From Stenopsyche tienmushanensis (taxonomy: Eukaryota > Arthropoda > Insecta > Trichoptera > Stenopsychidae), in the NCBI GenBank assembly GCA_008973525.1, contig WACJ01000375.1, forward strand, positions 62,001-126,000: 64,000 nucleotides of DNA. The letters are read 5' to 3'. Position numbers and translations under genes: made by a program. This document shows positions 11,471 through 23,299 of the stretch, piece after piece. Position 1 is the stretch's first letter, and the number at the start of each line of letters is the position of its first letter. The notes under the pieces are model-generated. The model was not told the origin of the DNA. It saw only the letters and a list, made by a program, of their open reading frames with translations, and made no database searches.

Positions 11471-13290
11471 CCTGGGGGCACACAAGACTAGTCGGGTGGT
11501 AGCTGAAGAGGAGGTGTCTTTCGAAGATTTCCCCCCTCGGTAAAAAAAACACCCCATTTTTTCAGTTTTGATAATATAGTCATTAGATTTTAATTATACT
11601 CGCAGGATCTAATTCAAACTGTAATAATCATGTATGATTCTTGAATTGTGTAATATATGAGGGTTCCATAGGATAATTCTTCAATCTGGGTTCCGCAAAA
11701 ATGACTGTTGACTTGTAAAATGGTCTTTAAGAAATGATTTTCGCAACGTATTTTTTTTATTTGCTTTGTCTTTTTTTGTTTTTTAAGCTTTTATTAGTTA
11801 GAAGTTTCTTTATTATTTCATGGATATATCGCTGATCATGTTATTTAAATTTAAAAGATATCTTCGAAACCATATGATCAATAGCATTATTACAGATTTT
11901 TTAAAATGTAATTTTTAATTTAAATTTTCCTTGTAGTTATAAAAAGGGTGATGTTTTGAAAGTAAGTTTTCTTCATCTCTTATATGGTAGATAATTTTCA
12001 AGCAACAGAATTAGCAGGTTTTCACTCATAAGTAAAACTTTGTAATTGAATTTAAAACATGAATTTGCATGCACCATGCTATTTTATTCGTACTAAAAAT
12101 GAAACCAACAAAGCTGTAAATTCCACTTTATGGCAATATTTCTTCATACGTAGTTTTCAAGAGCACCGTTGTATGACCAAATTTACTAAAACCTGTGAAT
12201 AAACTTCCAGCTTATATAAATTACAAAGTTCAGCAAGCGCAAACGAATTGAGTCAAAGCTATAACTTGTCATGACTCCAGCATTTTGCAAACGTGACTTT
12301 GCCAACAAAATTCATTGCTTGAAAAGTAATTTAATATTTTTTTCGTTATTGTTGCATTTTAACAGCATCTAATCGTATCGCGATTGAAATGGCTTGTCCT
12401 TTGGATGAAATGATATGGCGCTCTTCGTCGAAGCAAGAATATGAAGTTCATATTGCTTGCTTTTACACTAATGGTGTGATCCCTGAGGGTATTCAAGGAT
12501 GACCTAAATATGGGACGATGTCTCGACGCGAGCAAATGTAAGAATATAGAAATTTGTAGACTTCTAACAGAAAACAAGATCAACATGTCACCCATCATAT
12601 TCATCACCAGAGTGCTACATCAAACATCTACAAGTTTGTAAATAGCAGGGTTATATTTCCCCATATATATATTTTTTAAATATTTAAAAATATGTAGCAA
12701 AATACTTTGCCAAAATTTATGACAAAACACTTTGGTATCGATATAAATATAAAAGGAAACCTAATATGTTTTAAGATGTGGCGCAAAAGCAAACGAAGAA
12801 ACAGTATTACCGATTTACCTCAGCAACGAAAAAAGGGAAAAGTACCCATATTTTCTTTGTTCCAAAGAAAAATAATTTAGCAAGAATAAACAAACTATGC
12901 AGAAAATTAAAAACGCGAAACAATTTGTAAGACTGTTAACCGGTTGACGCACACGTCTGGAATAACGATTTTCACAATTTATGAACGTAAAATTGGAGTT
13001 AAACCATCGCTAAAACACACAATTATTATTGTTTTGAATCAATAAAATTGATTGTTGACAGTAGCGTTATCTGCCTCATTTCAATTCTCAGAGAAGTTTG
13101 AGAGTTTTTGAGCCGCTTAAGGTTGTTTTCGTTTTGATGAGTGTCGTCGATGTGAGATAAGATTTGAAGTGTCTACGAAGATGGTATGCATAGACTTATC
13201 TGGCGCAAAAAGGAAGTATTATCTACTGACGCATGACGGGATTTCACGGCTGTGTACGTCAAAGTGTTAAATTGAATAATTATAATTTAT
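11471..13290. other. AT-rich DNA with one unidentified denser patch
   Basis: Mostly AT-rich. A patch at about 12,360-12,610 has higher complexity and small frames on both strands, none with a motif I can name. It may be another decayed transposon. No other feature supported. Confidence 0.5.
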
Positions 13291-13295
13291 ACTTG

Positions 13296-13400
13296 TAGGT
13301 AGTCCTACGATTAAGCGGTCAGACTAGTAATCCAATCGTCATGGGTTAAAATTAGCAGGAGATGTGGCTGGCGATCACATTTTTAAAACATATATTCACT
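13296..13400 (+). mobile_element. tRNA-derived SINE head, second type
   Basis: The sequence reads TAGTCCTACGATTAAGCGG, then TCAGACTAGTAATCCAA, then CATGGGTTAAAATTAG. The middle contains a CTAGTAA loop flanked by short complementary arms, as in tRNA-Thr(AGT), and GGGTTAAAATTAG sits where the T-arm B box (GGTTCRANNCC) belongs. The fold is too decayed for a working tRNA: the B box has lost its invariant C and no acceptor stem closes. The following GCAGGAGATGTGGCTGGCG would be the SINE body. Only one copy was found in the window, so calling it a SINE rather than a tRNA pseudogene is inference. It is unlike the SINE at 771-992. Confidence 0.55.
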
Positions 13401-13484
13401 TTGAAAAACTATGTCAAAATGATTGGTAATAGTTCTAAAAAAGAGATTGCTAAAAGCCATTCAAGTAAATAAAATTATAATAAA

Positions 13485-14137
13485 CAGAAGCTTTGGTCAA
13501 AGCTCAGTACATATTACGGCTTAGCTATTCGGAGAAGTGTAAATAGTTTTGAAGACATTAAAAAGGCTGTAATGGCAACTTTTCATCAAAAGATATCAAC
13601 AGACGACAATCCACAACATGACAACTGTCCAGAAGGAGATGACAGCTGGTGCGAGTGGCAGAAAGCTAAAGCTCTTGGAATGGAACCTGGGGCGCACCCT
13701 TCACCATTGTACCCCGACCTTCAGAAAAATATTCTTCCGATATATGAAGATTTATCGAAAAATAAATAACTGAAGAAGTGTTTTGGTGGCCACACGCAGA
13801 ATGCAAACGAAAGTTTCAACTCTACTGCTTGGCGATTGGTTCCAAAACACCTACATTCTGTCTTAAAAGTAATCGAGGTTGCAGCATTTTTGACCGTTGC
13901 CTTATTCAATGAAGGTAATTCATCACTTTTAATAATAATGAATGAGCTATGAGTAGTTGCTGGCTCGCAGAGCTTTAATTATGCACGACAAATGGATGAG
14001 ACGTCAATCGACAGAATAGATGCAGTGTCAAGGAGTCTAAGGAAGCTCGAAAAGCTCGAAAAGAGGAAATGCAAGCTCAAAATTATGCGTATAAAGAAAA
14101 TGAAGGGTTGTTATATGGTACTGAAATAGATGATTAG
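13485..14137 (+). pseudogene. Kolobok/Mutator-like transposase, C-terminal part
   Basis: A nearly continuous relic of an arthropod DNA-transposon protein. It runs KLWSKLSTYYGLAIRR, SFEDIKKAVMATFHQKISTD, then NCPEGDDSWCEWQKAKA, the Cys/Trp signature of this transposase group, then PIYEDLS. The frame stays open through one stop (13,767-13,769) into CFGGHTQNANESFNSTAW and RLVPKHLHSVLKVIEVAAFL. A frameshift follows near 13,950, and the end reads KEARKARKEEMQAQNYAYKE and GLLYGTEIDD before a stop at 14,135-14,137, matching the usual C-terminal GLLYGxGIxD. The N-terminal half is missing upstream. A terminus with TTAA lies at 14,722. TTAA target sites fit the Kolobok superfamily. Only one stop and one or two frameshifts make this the best preserved transposase here. 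Confidence 0.86.
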
Positions 14138-14721
14138 TCGCTAGGTAATTTTTATCGTTTATTATTGTCTTAAATTTCTCATTTTAGGTCATTTTACTTT
14201 CAAACGCGTTTTTCTCGAAACAACTATTTTCAACTAGCGGAAACTCTAACTCAAAAAGTTGTTAACCAATTATTTTAAAAATTTGTGTCAAGATTATATG
14301 CTTAATTTTAATGAACATATAGCTAATTCTGGGAAAATATTATTGTTTAAAGTGAGATTTATATTGCAAAGAAGGTGCAAAAGAATAGTAAAAATCGTAA
14401 TATTTTGATAAGACACTCCTAAAACACGTTTTTTTTAATCAAAACTGATTCATAAAAAAATATTATTAATGTAACCAAAATATTGTATTGATTTTTAATA
14501 AAAATTGTGACTTTTACAATTCCCGCCAATAGCAAACTCTGATGGCGACCTTCCATTTACAGAAGCTTATAACTTGGATTTCCGGCGGAAATGAATATAA
14601 AAAAATCTGACGTATTTAAAAGTATTAATAAGATATTCTCAAAGTTTAAAAAAAATCTTTCCCAGTTAAAAAAAATCACGAAAAACACTAAAAAATCTGC
14701 CTCCTAAACTGGTTTCCCCCC
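14138..14721 (+). mobile_element. 3' non-coding tail and terminus of the Kolobok-like element
   Basis: AT-rich sequence follows the transposase stop and ends in CTGCCTCC, a short spacer, then TTTCCCCCC next to TTAA (14,722-14,725). The same ending (TTGCCTCCCC then TTAA) closes the element at 61,544, and both tails contain a TTTCTCGAAAC or TATCTCGAAAC string shortly after the coding end. This supports a shared family with a TTAA target site. No matching left end could be found upstream of 13,485. Confidence 0.62.
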
Positions 14722-14726
14722 TTAAG

Positions 14727-15000
14727 GCATTTTTGTATGGACTTTTATATGGAGTTGTATTTCTATTTCCAGATATGTGGATAAGAAAAGATGAACATGT
14801 CAGTAATATTATTGCTGATGTAACTCTTTGACACTAAATATAAAACGGTTCTAAAATCTAGAAAAACATCATTACATAAATAAATTTTACAATGTTATAA
14901 AATCGTTTGCATATCCAAAATCAAAAAAAGAATTACATTCTTATTGCCGGTGGTTATTATATGAAAAAAATATAGGAACTCGTACAAAATAATAAGTAAC
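14727..15000. repeat. dispersed repeat R, copy 2
   Basis: Second copy of the repeat at 7,633-7,885 in the same orientation, with about one difference every five to six bases by eye. It begins immediately after the TTAA terminus of the Kolobok-like element and runs into an RTE-like scrap, so its own borders are not well defined. No protein motif was recognised. Confidence 0.7.
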
Positions 15001-15125
15001 ACGAAAGACGTTTGCTGAAAATCCCATGGACGGCGAGACGCTTTTTCTCGTTTATCCTGGATGAGTTAAAAATAGAAAGAAAACGATAATCTCGAAAGAC
15101 TGGTGGTAACAGGCCACGGCGCAAA
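15001..15125 (+). pseudogene. RTE-like non-LTR retrotransposon scrap
   Basis: One frame reads RRLLKIPWTARR, then FILDELKIERKR and, after a stop, SRKTGGN. It matches the segment LRRMLKIPWTAKITNWSILT, then ELKIKNR, at 51,990-52,070, so the two are from the same family of endonuclease/reverse transcriptase elements, in the region after the RT core. Only about 40 codons survive. The minus-strand frame at 14,957-15,148 is a shadow. Confidence 0.7.
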
Positions 15126-15459
15126 GAAGAATAATATGTGGAAGGCAAAGAGAGACTACTACATATTTTTTTTCTTAAATTTTCAAAAAAAAATCTGGAG
15201 AATTCTCCTATACAGATCTTCTAAGCTCGATGACGGATATGACGTTTTAGGAAATATTAATATAATTAATTCAAATCGTATAATAACTGTTTTTCATCGA
15301 AGGATGGCATTCAACACTAATAATAATCAGGTAATAAATGGGCTTGTATTTTTAGAAAAAGATAATTGTAGAGAAACGATAGTTTCAGTTAGAGAGCTTT
15401 TTACACATCTTCAAGTAGTATACGAGCGAGAAAAATATATTTATTTGAAAAAAATGTAA
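15103..15459 (+). CDS. 118-codon open frame, unidentified
   Basis: Open from ATG at 15,103 to a stop at 15,457. The first third overlaps the tail of the RTE-like scrap in another frame and is rich in Phe and Lys. The rest (DDGYDVLGNINI onward, ending with EREKYIYLKKM) looks protein-like in composition, with a possible amphipathic end, but I recognise no family, signal peptide or membrane segment. Frames of this length are not surprising in such AT-rich DNA. It could be a chance frame or a piece of the unnamed repeat next to it. Not a confident gene. Confidence 0.15.
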   Translation: MVTGHGAKKNNMWKAKRDYYIFFFLNFQKKIWRILLYRSSKLDDGYDVLGNINIINSNRIITVFHRRMAFNTNNNQVINGLVFLEKDNCRETIVSVRELFTHLQVVYEREKYIYLKKM

Positions 15460-18400
15460 GGGAAATAAAATATTGGAAAGACAATAAAACTAAGAAACTT
15501 TGCTTTAAATAAAAAATAAATATTTTAGATTGGATTGATTTAGAATTAAATACAGATATATTAACTCTCAACGACCATAATAATTGTGTTTAATATGATT
15601 GTTTATCAATGTATTCAAAGGAAATTCAAACTGAGCTTTTCTTGTACAATGCGTCTTCATATTTTCAACCCATCTCTATTATGTATCAAATCCTTCCACA
15701 ATTGGGTCAAAACCTACACTTTCATATTCGGGGCCTTTCATTTGATCTAATATGCAAATATATTAAGTATGCACATTGCTCTTCTGAATTCTGACTGATG
15801 TGAGTCACCGAAGTACCAGTGTGAAAATTAAAAGGGATGGATCGAAAGGATCATATGTACAATACCTAAAGATGCCAAAAAAAAAAAAACTAAAATAGTT
15901 TCACCCCAGGAATTAATTCAAATATGTAGAAATGTATGAAGGAATTTTGTTGAAAATATATTTTTTGGGTCAAGTGACTCCTTATTCAAGACGTGTGCAA
16001 GATTGGCATTATTACATTTCCAACTATTTTTCTTCGCGCGCTTATTCAATTGTGCTTGAATGTGAAAAATGACTATCTTTTCAGGGCTCGGGAGAAAATA
16101 TCGTTGTTTTTCCAACTCGAATGATCATAAATGTTATAGTGCCGACACCTAGCTATAAACGTCTTACAGACACACAGAATAAAAAAGTTGGGGTGCGTAA
16201 TATATGACCAAGGGCGTAGAAACGAGCACGGTAGCAGACCGGAAAAAGGAATAGCGATAATATTATCATCTTCAAACTAAAGAAGATAATGTTCCTTCGA
16301 GATGATGACCTGATGGATTAACTATTATTTATTGCAAGGACATACCGCATTAAAACCTGCAGAGGATACGAATTTAAAAAGCTCGCCATGAATCATAAGT
16401 TTACAGAACATTTAAGAGGCTCTTTATGACCCCCGAAATATTTTAGTTCATGCAAGTATTTTAGTTATATCAGCTATAAAGCATGACATATTTCACACAA
16501 TCAATTTAAAAAGAATATCAAGAAATATTATTTTGAATAAAAATCCAATCCATATCTTAATTTCCATGATTAAAATATACACCTGCTTACAAGAAACAAA
16601 AATTATCATACATTTTTTTATTTGCAAAAATTATATTAATATATTTGATTGCAAACTAGATAATATTTTTGTGCTCTCAAAACTCACATTACAAAGGATG
16701 TGTTTTCGCGTGAGTTGACTTACAAACTCGTAATGCGAAATACACGTTTTCAAATAAGCGGACTAAATGAGTTAAGATATAAATTATCATAAATAATCAA
16801 TTATCAATAATAAATATCAATGGTAATCAAACAGTTGATATGCTAATGGAATATCTTTAATTTCTACTCTGAAATTATATTTCAAGAGGCATTCTTGAAA
16901 CAAGATGGAATTCAAGTTGGCGGTAAGATCCCTAATAGCAACTGTTACACTAATGATACGGTAATATTTAACAACAATATTGACGATCATCATTTATGGA
17001 TCATATAAGTAATAAAAAAAACTCATGAAAATAGAAAGAATTATTTATGAAATCAAAGCTAATATAGAATTTGCTCATAGAGGGGCTTTTAAACCTATAT
17101 TTTACAAAATATTTGGGCAGTAGTGTTATAAGAGTGTTGGTCTCACTGATTTATAAAGTTTCAAATGAAAAGATGTGACAAAACCAAGAGTCATAATATA
17201 TGTTTTGAGAGATTAATATTAACTATGGTTGAGGAATATGTTTCTTTGGAAGAAGACAAAACACAAAATCGAGGAAAATATTTTAATTTACAAGTTCCCA
17301 AGGCATGGAGGCAAAGGGCTCAGATTACAATAGAAAAAAATCTGTGCCATAAGGTCACAGCAGGCCTTTGCTCATTTAAAGATTTTTTCCTATTGTCATA
17401 GTAACTTTTATCTTTTTGTGCTAAAGCTTTTAAGATACAAATCTTGAAAGGATCTAAATATTGAGCTGTATGTATTGAAATACGTCTATTTTATTCACAT
17501 ATTACATTAAATATACCAAGAATTAATCCCTTAGATTCAATTGTTTGGTATATATATGTGACTATGTAAATCTAAATATTGATGAAAAAAACATCAAATA
17601 TTGTAGGTTTTCATTCATGATGAATGCTGAAAATTATCTTCAGATAGGATACTTAAAACTTCAAAACGACCCTTTGATATAGTTAATTCTCAACAAACAA
17701 TCAGGGAATTATTACAAACTTTCATTGTTCATGATGCAGATGAATTTAAATATAATTGCTGAAGTTAATTGAATAGGCAGCTGGAAGCCGTATGAACTAT
17801 CTTGAAATAACAAAGAGCAGCGGGCGTACGTGCAATCTGTTTTTTAAAAAGACAAATAAATCACTCGTTTTTGCATCAAGTTTTTTATTCGAGAGAAATC
17901 AAAGATAAACGACATAAAACGATTTTATATATAAAATTACATTGTGACAGAGTTACTATTTCTTCGAAACATTTTTAACGATTTTCAAGGCTCGAAAGAT
18001 TTTTGAAAAATGAATTTACGAACAACGTAAATTGAGTCAGAAGCTGACATTGAATTACTTTAAATTGAGCTCGATATAAATTAGGTATGTATAATAATTT
18101 ACAGATTTTCTTTTCGGGTTGCATTGGGATAATTCTGAATCTGGACATTAAAAGGATAACGTTCATTATACTTAATTGAATATAAATGTATTTAAATATT
18201 GTTATGGGTTTATTTCATGTTGAAGTTTGCTTTGCTTAAATTATACATCAGAGTTGGTGTAGAGATAACTTTTTAAGCATCTGTATCTAACTTTTTATTT
18301 GTGAAGATAAGAAGGGATGGTATTCGGCTTTCTTTCAATTAGTGGTTTCTTGATAAGTTAATCAAATTAAACATGATTAAACTTAACTGGAGCTTAAGTT

Positions 18401-18660
18401 AAAAAAAACATTAAAGAATCTTCTTAAAAATTAACATCGCAGACTCTTATCTCAATTTGTTTTATATCTACCCTGTGTTTGCTAATTTCATTTTTTTTAA
18501 ATCCACTTAAGAATTCGCAACGTAAAACATCATTTAATTTAGAATGTATTTTGTTTTTGAATAAATTTGTTTCGATTTTCGAGTCGTAAATGGAAAGTAA
18601 TAGAACGACGTAAATGGAAGGCAATGAAAACGAATTCCATTAGTTTTTCATTCGTAATTT
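15460..18660. other. AT-rich intergenic DNA
   Basis: About 3.2 kb with no supported gene. The one notable structure is a pair of interleaved inverted repeats at 17,311-17,395: a 16-base pair with one mismatch (17,328-17,343 with 17,380-17,395) and a GCAAAGG/CCTTTGC pair overlapping it in an ABA'B' order. Small frames show no motifs. Confidence 0.55.
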
Positions 18661-18664
18661 GATG

Positions 18665-18872
18665 TTTGATCTAATATGGGTGGACGATATCAGAGGGTGG
18701 AACCTCCCTCATAATTCTGATGTAGAGGTTACAGCTTCCCTCTCTGAAGCCTTTATTCGATAATGTCAGCGCTAAGAGTGCTGCAGTGTCGTTATAGCCA
18801 CCTGCTACTTCTGCCCCTTTCCAGAGGACAGGCTACTAGGCCCACCCCTGGATATCTCCCCATGAAGTAAGT
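18665..18872. repeat. GC-richer block, probably an old transposon or SINE body
   Basis: The sequence from GGTGGACGATATCAG to CCCATGAAGTAAG is far richer in GC than both flanks and has sharp edges. It has no frame and no TIR that I can see. Its dense CCT/CTG wording looks more like a LINE or SINE body than an enhancer. Only one copy is in the window, so repeat status is inference. Confidence 0.3.
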
Positions 18873-20035
18873 GAACCATTGTTTCGTAACCATTTTACAT
18901 TAATTTATATCATGCTAGTCATCATCATTCCTCGCCTCTTACCTTGCCAATTATTGGAGAAGACCTTCTCGAAGAGCGAAAATTCACCATCGTTCGTCAA
19001 CATCTGGGCCCGATCATTTCTAATAAATCGAAATACTTCTCTTCTTCTGAGAAAAAATTATCTGTGTAATCGAAATATTTTTTGTTTTTACAGTCTAATA
19101 TTCTCAATATTTTAAAACGTATCATTACATTGAAACATATATTATATAATAATATAATTTATTTCAAATCATTCAATAACGCCATTACAATACCACACCA
19201 TATTTGATATTTAACCTTCAATAAGATATTAGATCAGTTATATTAAATAATATTAGAGATTTGAATAAAAAAATAACAGAACAAAGAAGTAAAAAAAAAA
19301 CACTTTTATGATATTGTCCATCGCACAAATTGAAATGATTAATTATTTATATATATTTTGTTTAGATACGTGATTGAGAAGTCTTATTTGGAAGCATTGT
19401 TAAATAGACTTGTAACAGTATCCAAGTATCCAAATATTTAAGATGAACATTTAATGTTACACACGAAACATGAATTAGAAGAAATGTTATAAATTGAATT
19501 ATGAAACCTCTTTTAACCACAAAATATTACGAACATTAAACCACCATTAGGCATACTTTTATTATAAATCTTTAATTTGTTATGCTTGTTTTAGAGTTTG
19601 CCATTGATACTGATTCATTTATTTACATAAAAAATTTATAATATAATCAAGTTCACGTCGCTTTATAGTATGTTACATTGGTAGCGTTGCCTAGTATAAT
19701 TGACGAATGTGCATGCATTTATATAAAGTAGATCATTGCGCTAGATGAACGTTTGTTCTCGTATTGAGTATAATGGTTTTTTTTAGCAAAAAAATACTTA
19801 GAGATATGAAAAATAATATCGAGAAGTGAGTGTTTTTGATACAATTGAACTTATAAAATGTTCATGAGCTTACCTCGTTGAAGGCTTTCGCTTTTCTTTT
19901 TATTATGCGTTGAAAAATTGTTGCTTTTTCATAGATGGCCTGACATTGAATCAAAATTGACACATTAAAAAAAGTGTACAAGTCGAAGCTTCATAAATTT
20001 TAATAAAAGCGAGTTAAATTCTTTATGGTAGGCTT
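18873..20035. other. AT-rich intergenic DNA
   Basis: No supported feature; the frame at 18,879-19,115 has no motif. Confidence 0.55.
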
Positions 20036-20039
20036 TCGT

Positions 20040-20690
20040 TTTGTATAAAGAGGCTTGTGAAGCGGTGACGTAAAGGGTAGTAAAGTGCTTTGTACAGAGC
20101 TAGGGGAGACGGGGAAATTCCGTTAATAGAAATAAGCCGTCGATGAGATGAAAGTTGGCATTGTACCAGCAGGAAGAGAGCACAAGGCGCGTGTCATTTA
20201 TCCAAAAATATTGGCACCTAAAGGTCGGGTAAATGGAACGCGTTCCTGCGGTTGGGCGACAATGGCGATAGGGAGAGGCCTTTTAGCTTACGGCCGTCGC
20301 CGAAGTGCGTTGTCGTGTGCCTGTTTACATTTTCCCGCTTTTTTTCTTTATTGACTACACAGTTGGCATACTGCATCTTTGTTTGCGCTCCTTTCTTTCT
20401 TTTTTTGCCACTCTTCCTCCGGGAGAGAGTCTGGCTTTATATAGGCTCCCGTTGCGTAAATGTCACACGCGAAATACATTTTCCCCGTGTGATTTATGCC
20501 CGACGAGAAAGAGAGTAGAAAAAGTGGAAGATATTCTTCCTCGACACTGGAAGAAACCGGATTCTTAAATGCATGTGTTCATATAGGAAATGTGTCGGCG
20601 AAAACTTTCCTGAGGGAGGAGACATCATGCGCGAAACTTTCCGGCTTTGCGATTTACCCATAAGATACATGAGCATTCATTTTGTAAGCA
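20040..20690. other. large GC-richer non-coding block, candidate regulatory element
   Basis: A 650-base block of high complexity and many CpG sites lies between AT-rich flanks. Four overlapping short frames on both strands fit none of the families I know and disagree with one another, as expected of non-coding DNA with few stops. A pyrimidine tract (20,330-20,415) and a TTTATATAGGC string (20,434-20,444) that resembles a TATA box are present. Together these could mark a promoter or enhancer, but no downstream exon was found. Candidate conserved element, by inference. Confidence 0.38.
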
Positions 20691-21609
20691 GCTGCTTTTA
20701 TAAATGCTAAATGGGATACGCACACATATACATAAATGTCATATTGTCTGGATGTGACAAAAATGGAAATGTAAATAAAATATCACCCACTCTATCCCAA
20801 ATCTTTGGAGTAACAAAACTTTCAACACGTGGTGCTCTCATTCATATTCCAGAGTGTCAATTTTATATTCATAAATATATTTATTTGCAAAAACATCTAC
20901 ATTTCACAACGTTTTTAATGTTTGAACAAGTCTGTTTATCAGTAGCGTTTCCTTGAGAACACTTGGATAAATAAATTAATATTGAAAGCTATCTGGAAAA
21001 GAGTACTAGTAAGTTTTTTAAATTCAACAATGTTGAAAATGTACTTTATTGTATAATTTTTAAGAGGTTAATTAATTTTAAAAAATATGAATATAATTTT
21101 AGAAAAAAATAACAATTTTGCCCAAAAACAAGAGGCCCTAAGTGTATATTACATACAATTTATTAGCGACTTTAGTGTGTTGGGAAGAAGAATGAATGCG
21201 AAAATGAAATGCATTATTAATCTTATTGTAATATTATGACAAATGTGAATCATTTTAAATAAAACGAACATTTAAGTTTTTTAGGAAAGTAAATAAAATA
21301 ATACAAAGAAATTAAAATTAAAAAAAAATTAAAAAAATAGATTTTATTTTATAATTCACGTTTCTGAGAAGGAAAAATGCCTGAAGTCAGATGTACATAC
21401 ATTCTTGTGTGTGATACATTTTCTTTGGTAGTTGAGAAGCTGTTACTACTTTTTAAAAGAAATCGCTTTTGGAGGAGCAAAATACTTTCATACCTTGATT
21501 CTTTTAATGCGATTTTTTTCAATAGTTATCAACCTTTTTTATGAATTGGTTATTTTCAAAAAATAAGGCAGGAAAATACTCTATGCTAATGATCTTAACA
21601 TCACTCAAT
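20691..21609. other. AT-rich intergenic DNA
   Basis: No supported feature; the frame at 20,711-20,956 lacks motifs. Confidence 0.55.
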
Positions 21610-21611
21610 TA

Positions 21612-22231
21612 CGAGGAACGCTCAAATATAACCCGGAATTTTGCGTTAAAAATATCAACAAGGTGGCACAAAATAATGTATAGAGAGATATTTCTTAGCG
21701 ACTTTTGAATCGCTACTAAAAAGAAGAGGAAGAGGCTTTTTAGTATCGTATTTTAACCTAAGACGAAATGTGTGTTTACTACTACACTCCAGAAAACAAC
21801 AAATGGAGCACGGAGTGGAGAAAACGTGCAGAGAAGGCGCCGATTAAGGCGAAAACTGTACAGTCTGCTGGTAAAGTGATGACTGCGGTATTGTGGAATT
21901 CGGATGGAAGTTCAGATACCCTCCTTATAGCCCAGACTTGGCCTCGTATGAATACCACATGGTTGGTTCTTTGAAAGAGGCATCAGGAGGGCAACGATTT
22001 CAAGACAGCGCTGCGGTCTAACAATACGGTGCGCAACTAGTTTTTGGAGCAATCGCCTTCTTTCTTAAGTGACGGGATCCAAAAACTTTCTATTCCGATG
22101 AAATAAATGTATTTCTAATGAAGGGGATTATAATATGTAGAAAATAAGATACTTTATTTGTATTTTTATATTACACTAATAAATTTTTATAGCAAAATTC
22201 TGGGTTACATCAGAATTGCCCTTTTAACTCG
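21612..22231 (+). mobile_element. mariner element, internally deleted, with both ends
   Basis: Both termini are visible. The left end reads TACGAGGAAC with TAACCCGGAATTTTGC further in; the right end, complemented, reads CTACGAG with TAACCCAGAATTTTGC at the same depth. TA flanks each end (21,610-21,611 and 22,232-22,233), the standard mariner target. Inside, a frame from 21,768 reads VYYYTPENNKWSTEW, then KAKTVQSAGKVMTAVLW, both mariner. It then jumps, in another frame, to YPPYSPDLASYEYHMVGSLK and EASGGQRF, the third catalytic Asp region. The middle of the transposase and its second Asp are missing, so this is a roughly 620-bp non-autonomous derivative of an element usually near 1.3 kb. Confidence 0.88.
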
Positions 22232-22303
22232 TAGATTTTTTTTATCTTTAAACTATTTTCTTCTTCATTTGAGGACGTTTTTCGTAATTACTTCAAAAAA
22301 AAT

Positions 22304-22331
22304 CCTATGAACTTATTGAATGATGTATGTG
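22304..22331. mobile_element. second mariner terminal-repeat-like remnant
   Basis: CCTATGAACTTATTGAATGA, preceded by an A run, matches the string at 7,956. It lies outside the TA-flanked element ending at 22,231, so it must come from another, now lost, element or be an older insertion site. Confidence 0.45.
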
Positions 22332-22490
22332 TTATACATTCTGGCTTCGTATAAGAAGGTGCCGAGGCCATCGATATGTGTTAACAAGATTATCCTCAAT
22401 TTCATTTGGTAACAGGTGTAGTGTGGTTCTAAATTTTGACTATTAGTTTAGCCAACGAGGATGTTAGTCCTGTAAGTATCTCACTCTGTT

Positions 22491-22610
22491 GTATATATAT
22501 ATATTAATATATATATATACTAAAGGGCATGCCGCGTACAGTAGAGACAGTATGTCATCTGTTCGAACGTACATATATGTCTATTGTAAACAGCCTACAT
22601 GTTCGAACAG
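22491..22610. repeat. 30-bp perfect TA palindrome and a 10-bp inverted repeat
   Basis: 22,491-22,520 is a perfect palindrome built mainly of TA steps centred on TTAA. Next to it, CTGTTCGAAC (22,559-22,568) pairs with GTTCGAACAG (22,601-22,610). Both may extrude as hairpins; neither shows features of a known element. Confidence 0.6.
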
Positions 22611-23295
22611 TGAGCCTCTCAACATGTTTATATGGTCAATGTTGATTATTCATCACGAATATGAATTTATAAGGAAAGAAAAACTAATTTTGCATTTAAA
22701 ATATATATAATTTGCTTTTGATTCTTGATACATTTTCATTTGATAATATAAAGTACATGCTATTTTACTAAATACTTTCCTTTGGTTTTAAAACATGAGC
22801 TAAAAGGCGGCTGTCTGAACCATGACCTGAGTAAGTTATTGCGTATTTATAGCCACTTGCTATTGCAAATTAAATTAATGGCTGTATCTTTAATATAATA
22901 TGTTTTTTGTTCGTTGAAACATGAATTTGTCCAACAATCGACAACATTTTAATTTGATTGAAGCATTTAATTAAACTCAAAATGAAAGAAATACGTTAAA
23001 ATAAAAATAAAACAATATTGTGAAATCCTGTAATTGGCTTTTTAATATTTCTAATCCATGGCTAATTATATATGTAAAGCTGTTGGGTTTCCATAAATAA
23101 ATAAATAAATATTTTACATGAAGATCAAATGTTTTTACTGTACCGCTTGTTACGAACTCTCTTCGTTAAAACATAGTTATGAAAATGTTCTCCTATACAT
23201 GCTTGCATAAAATTATTAAGAATTTCATATTTTATTTTATTATTTTTTCTGAGATAAATAACGTTTTCGAACATTTTAAATCTTAATATAATGCA
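22611..23295. other. AT-rich intergenic DNA
   Basis: No supported feature apart from a short (AAAT)n tract at about 23,093-23,113. Confidence 0.55.
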
Positions 23296-23299
23296 GGTA

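Noticed and set aside
16130..16440. Possible retrotransposon endonuclease fragment
   Set aside because: Higher complexity but no frame holds more than a few suggestive residues.
20148..20568. Cluster of overlapping plus-strand frames as exons
   Set aside because: Three frames overlap with unrelated translations and none has a motif or clear splice sites.
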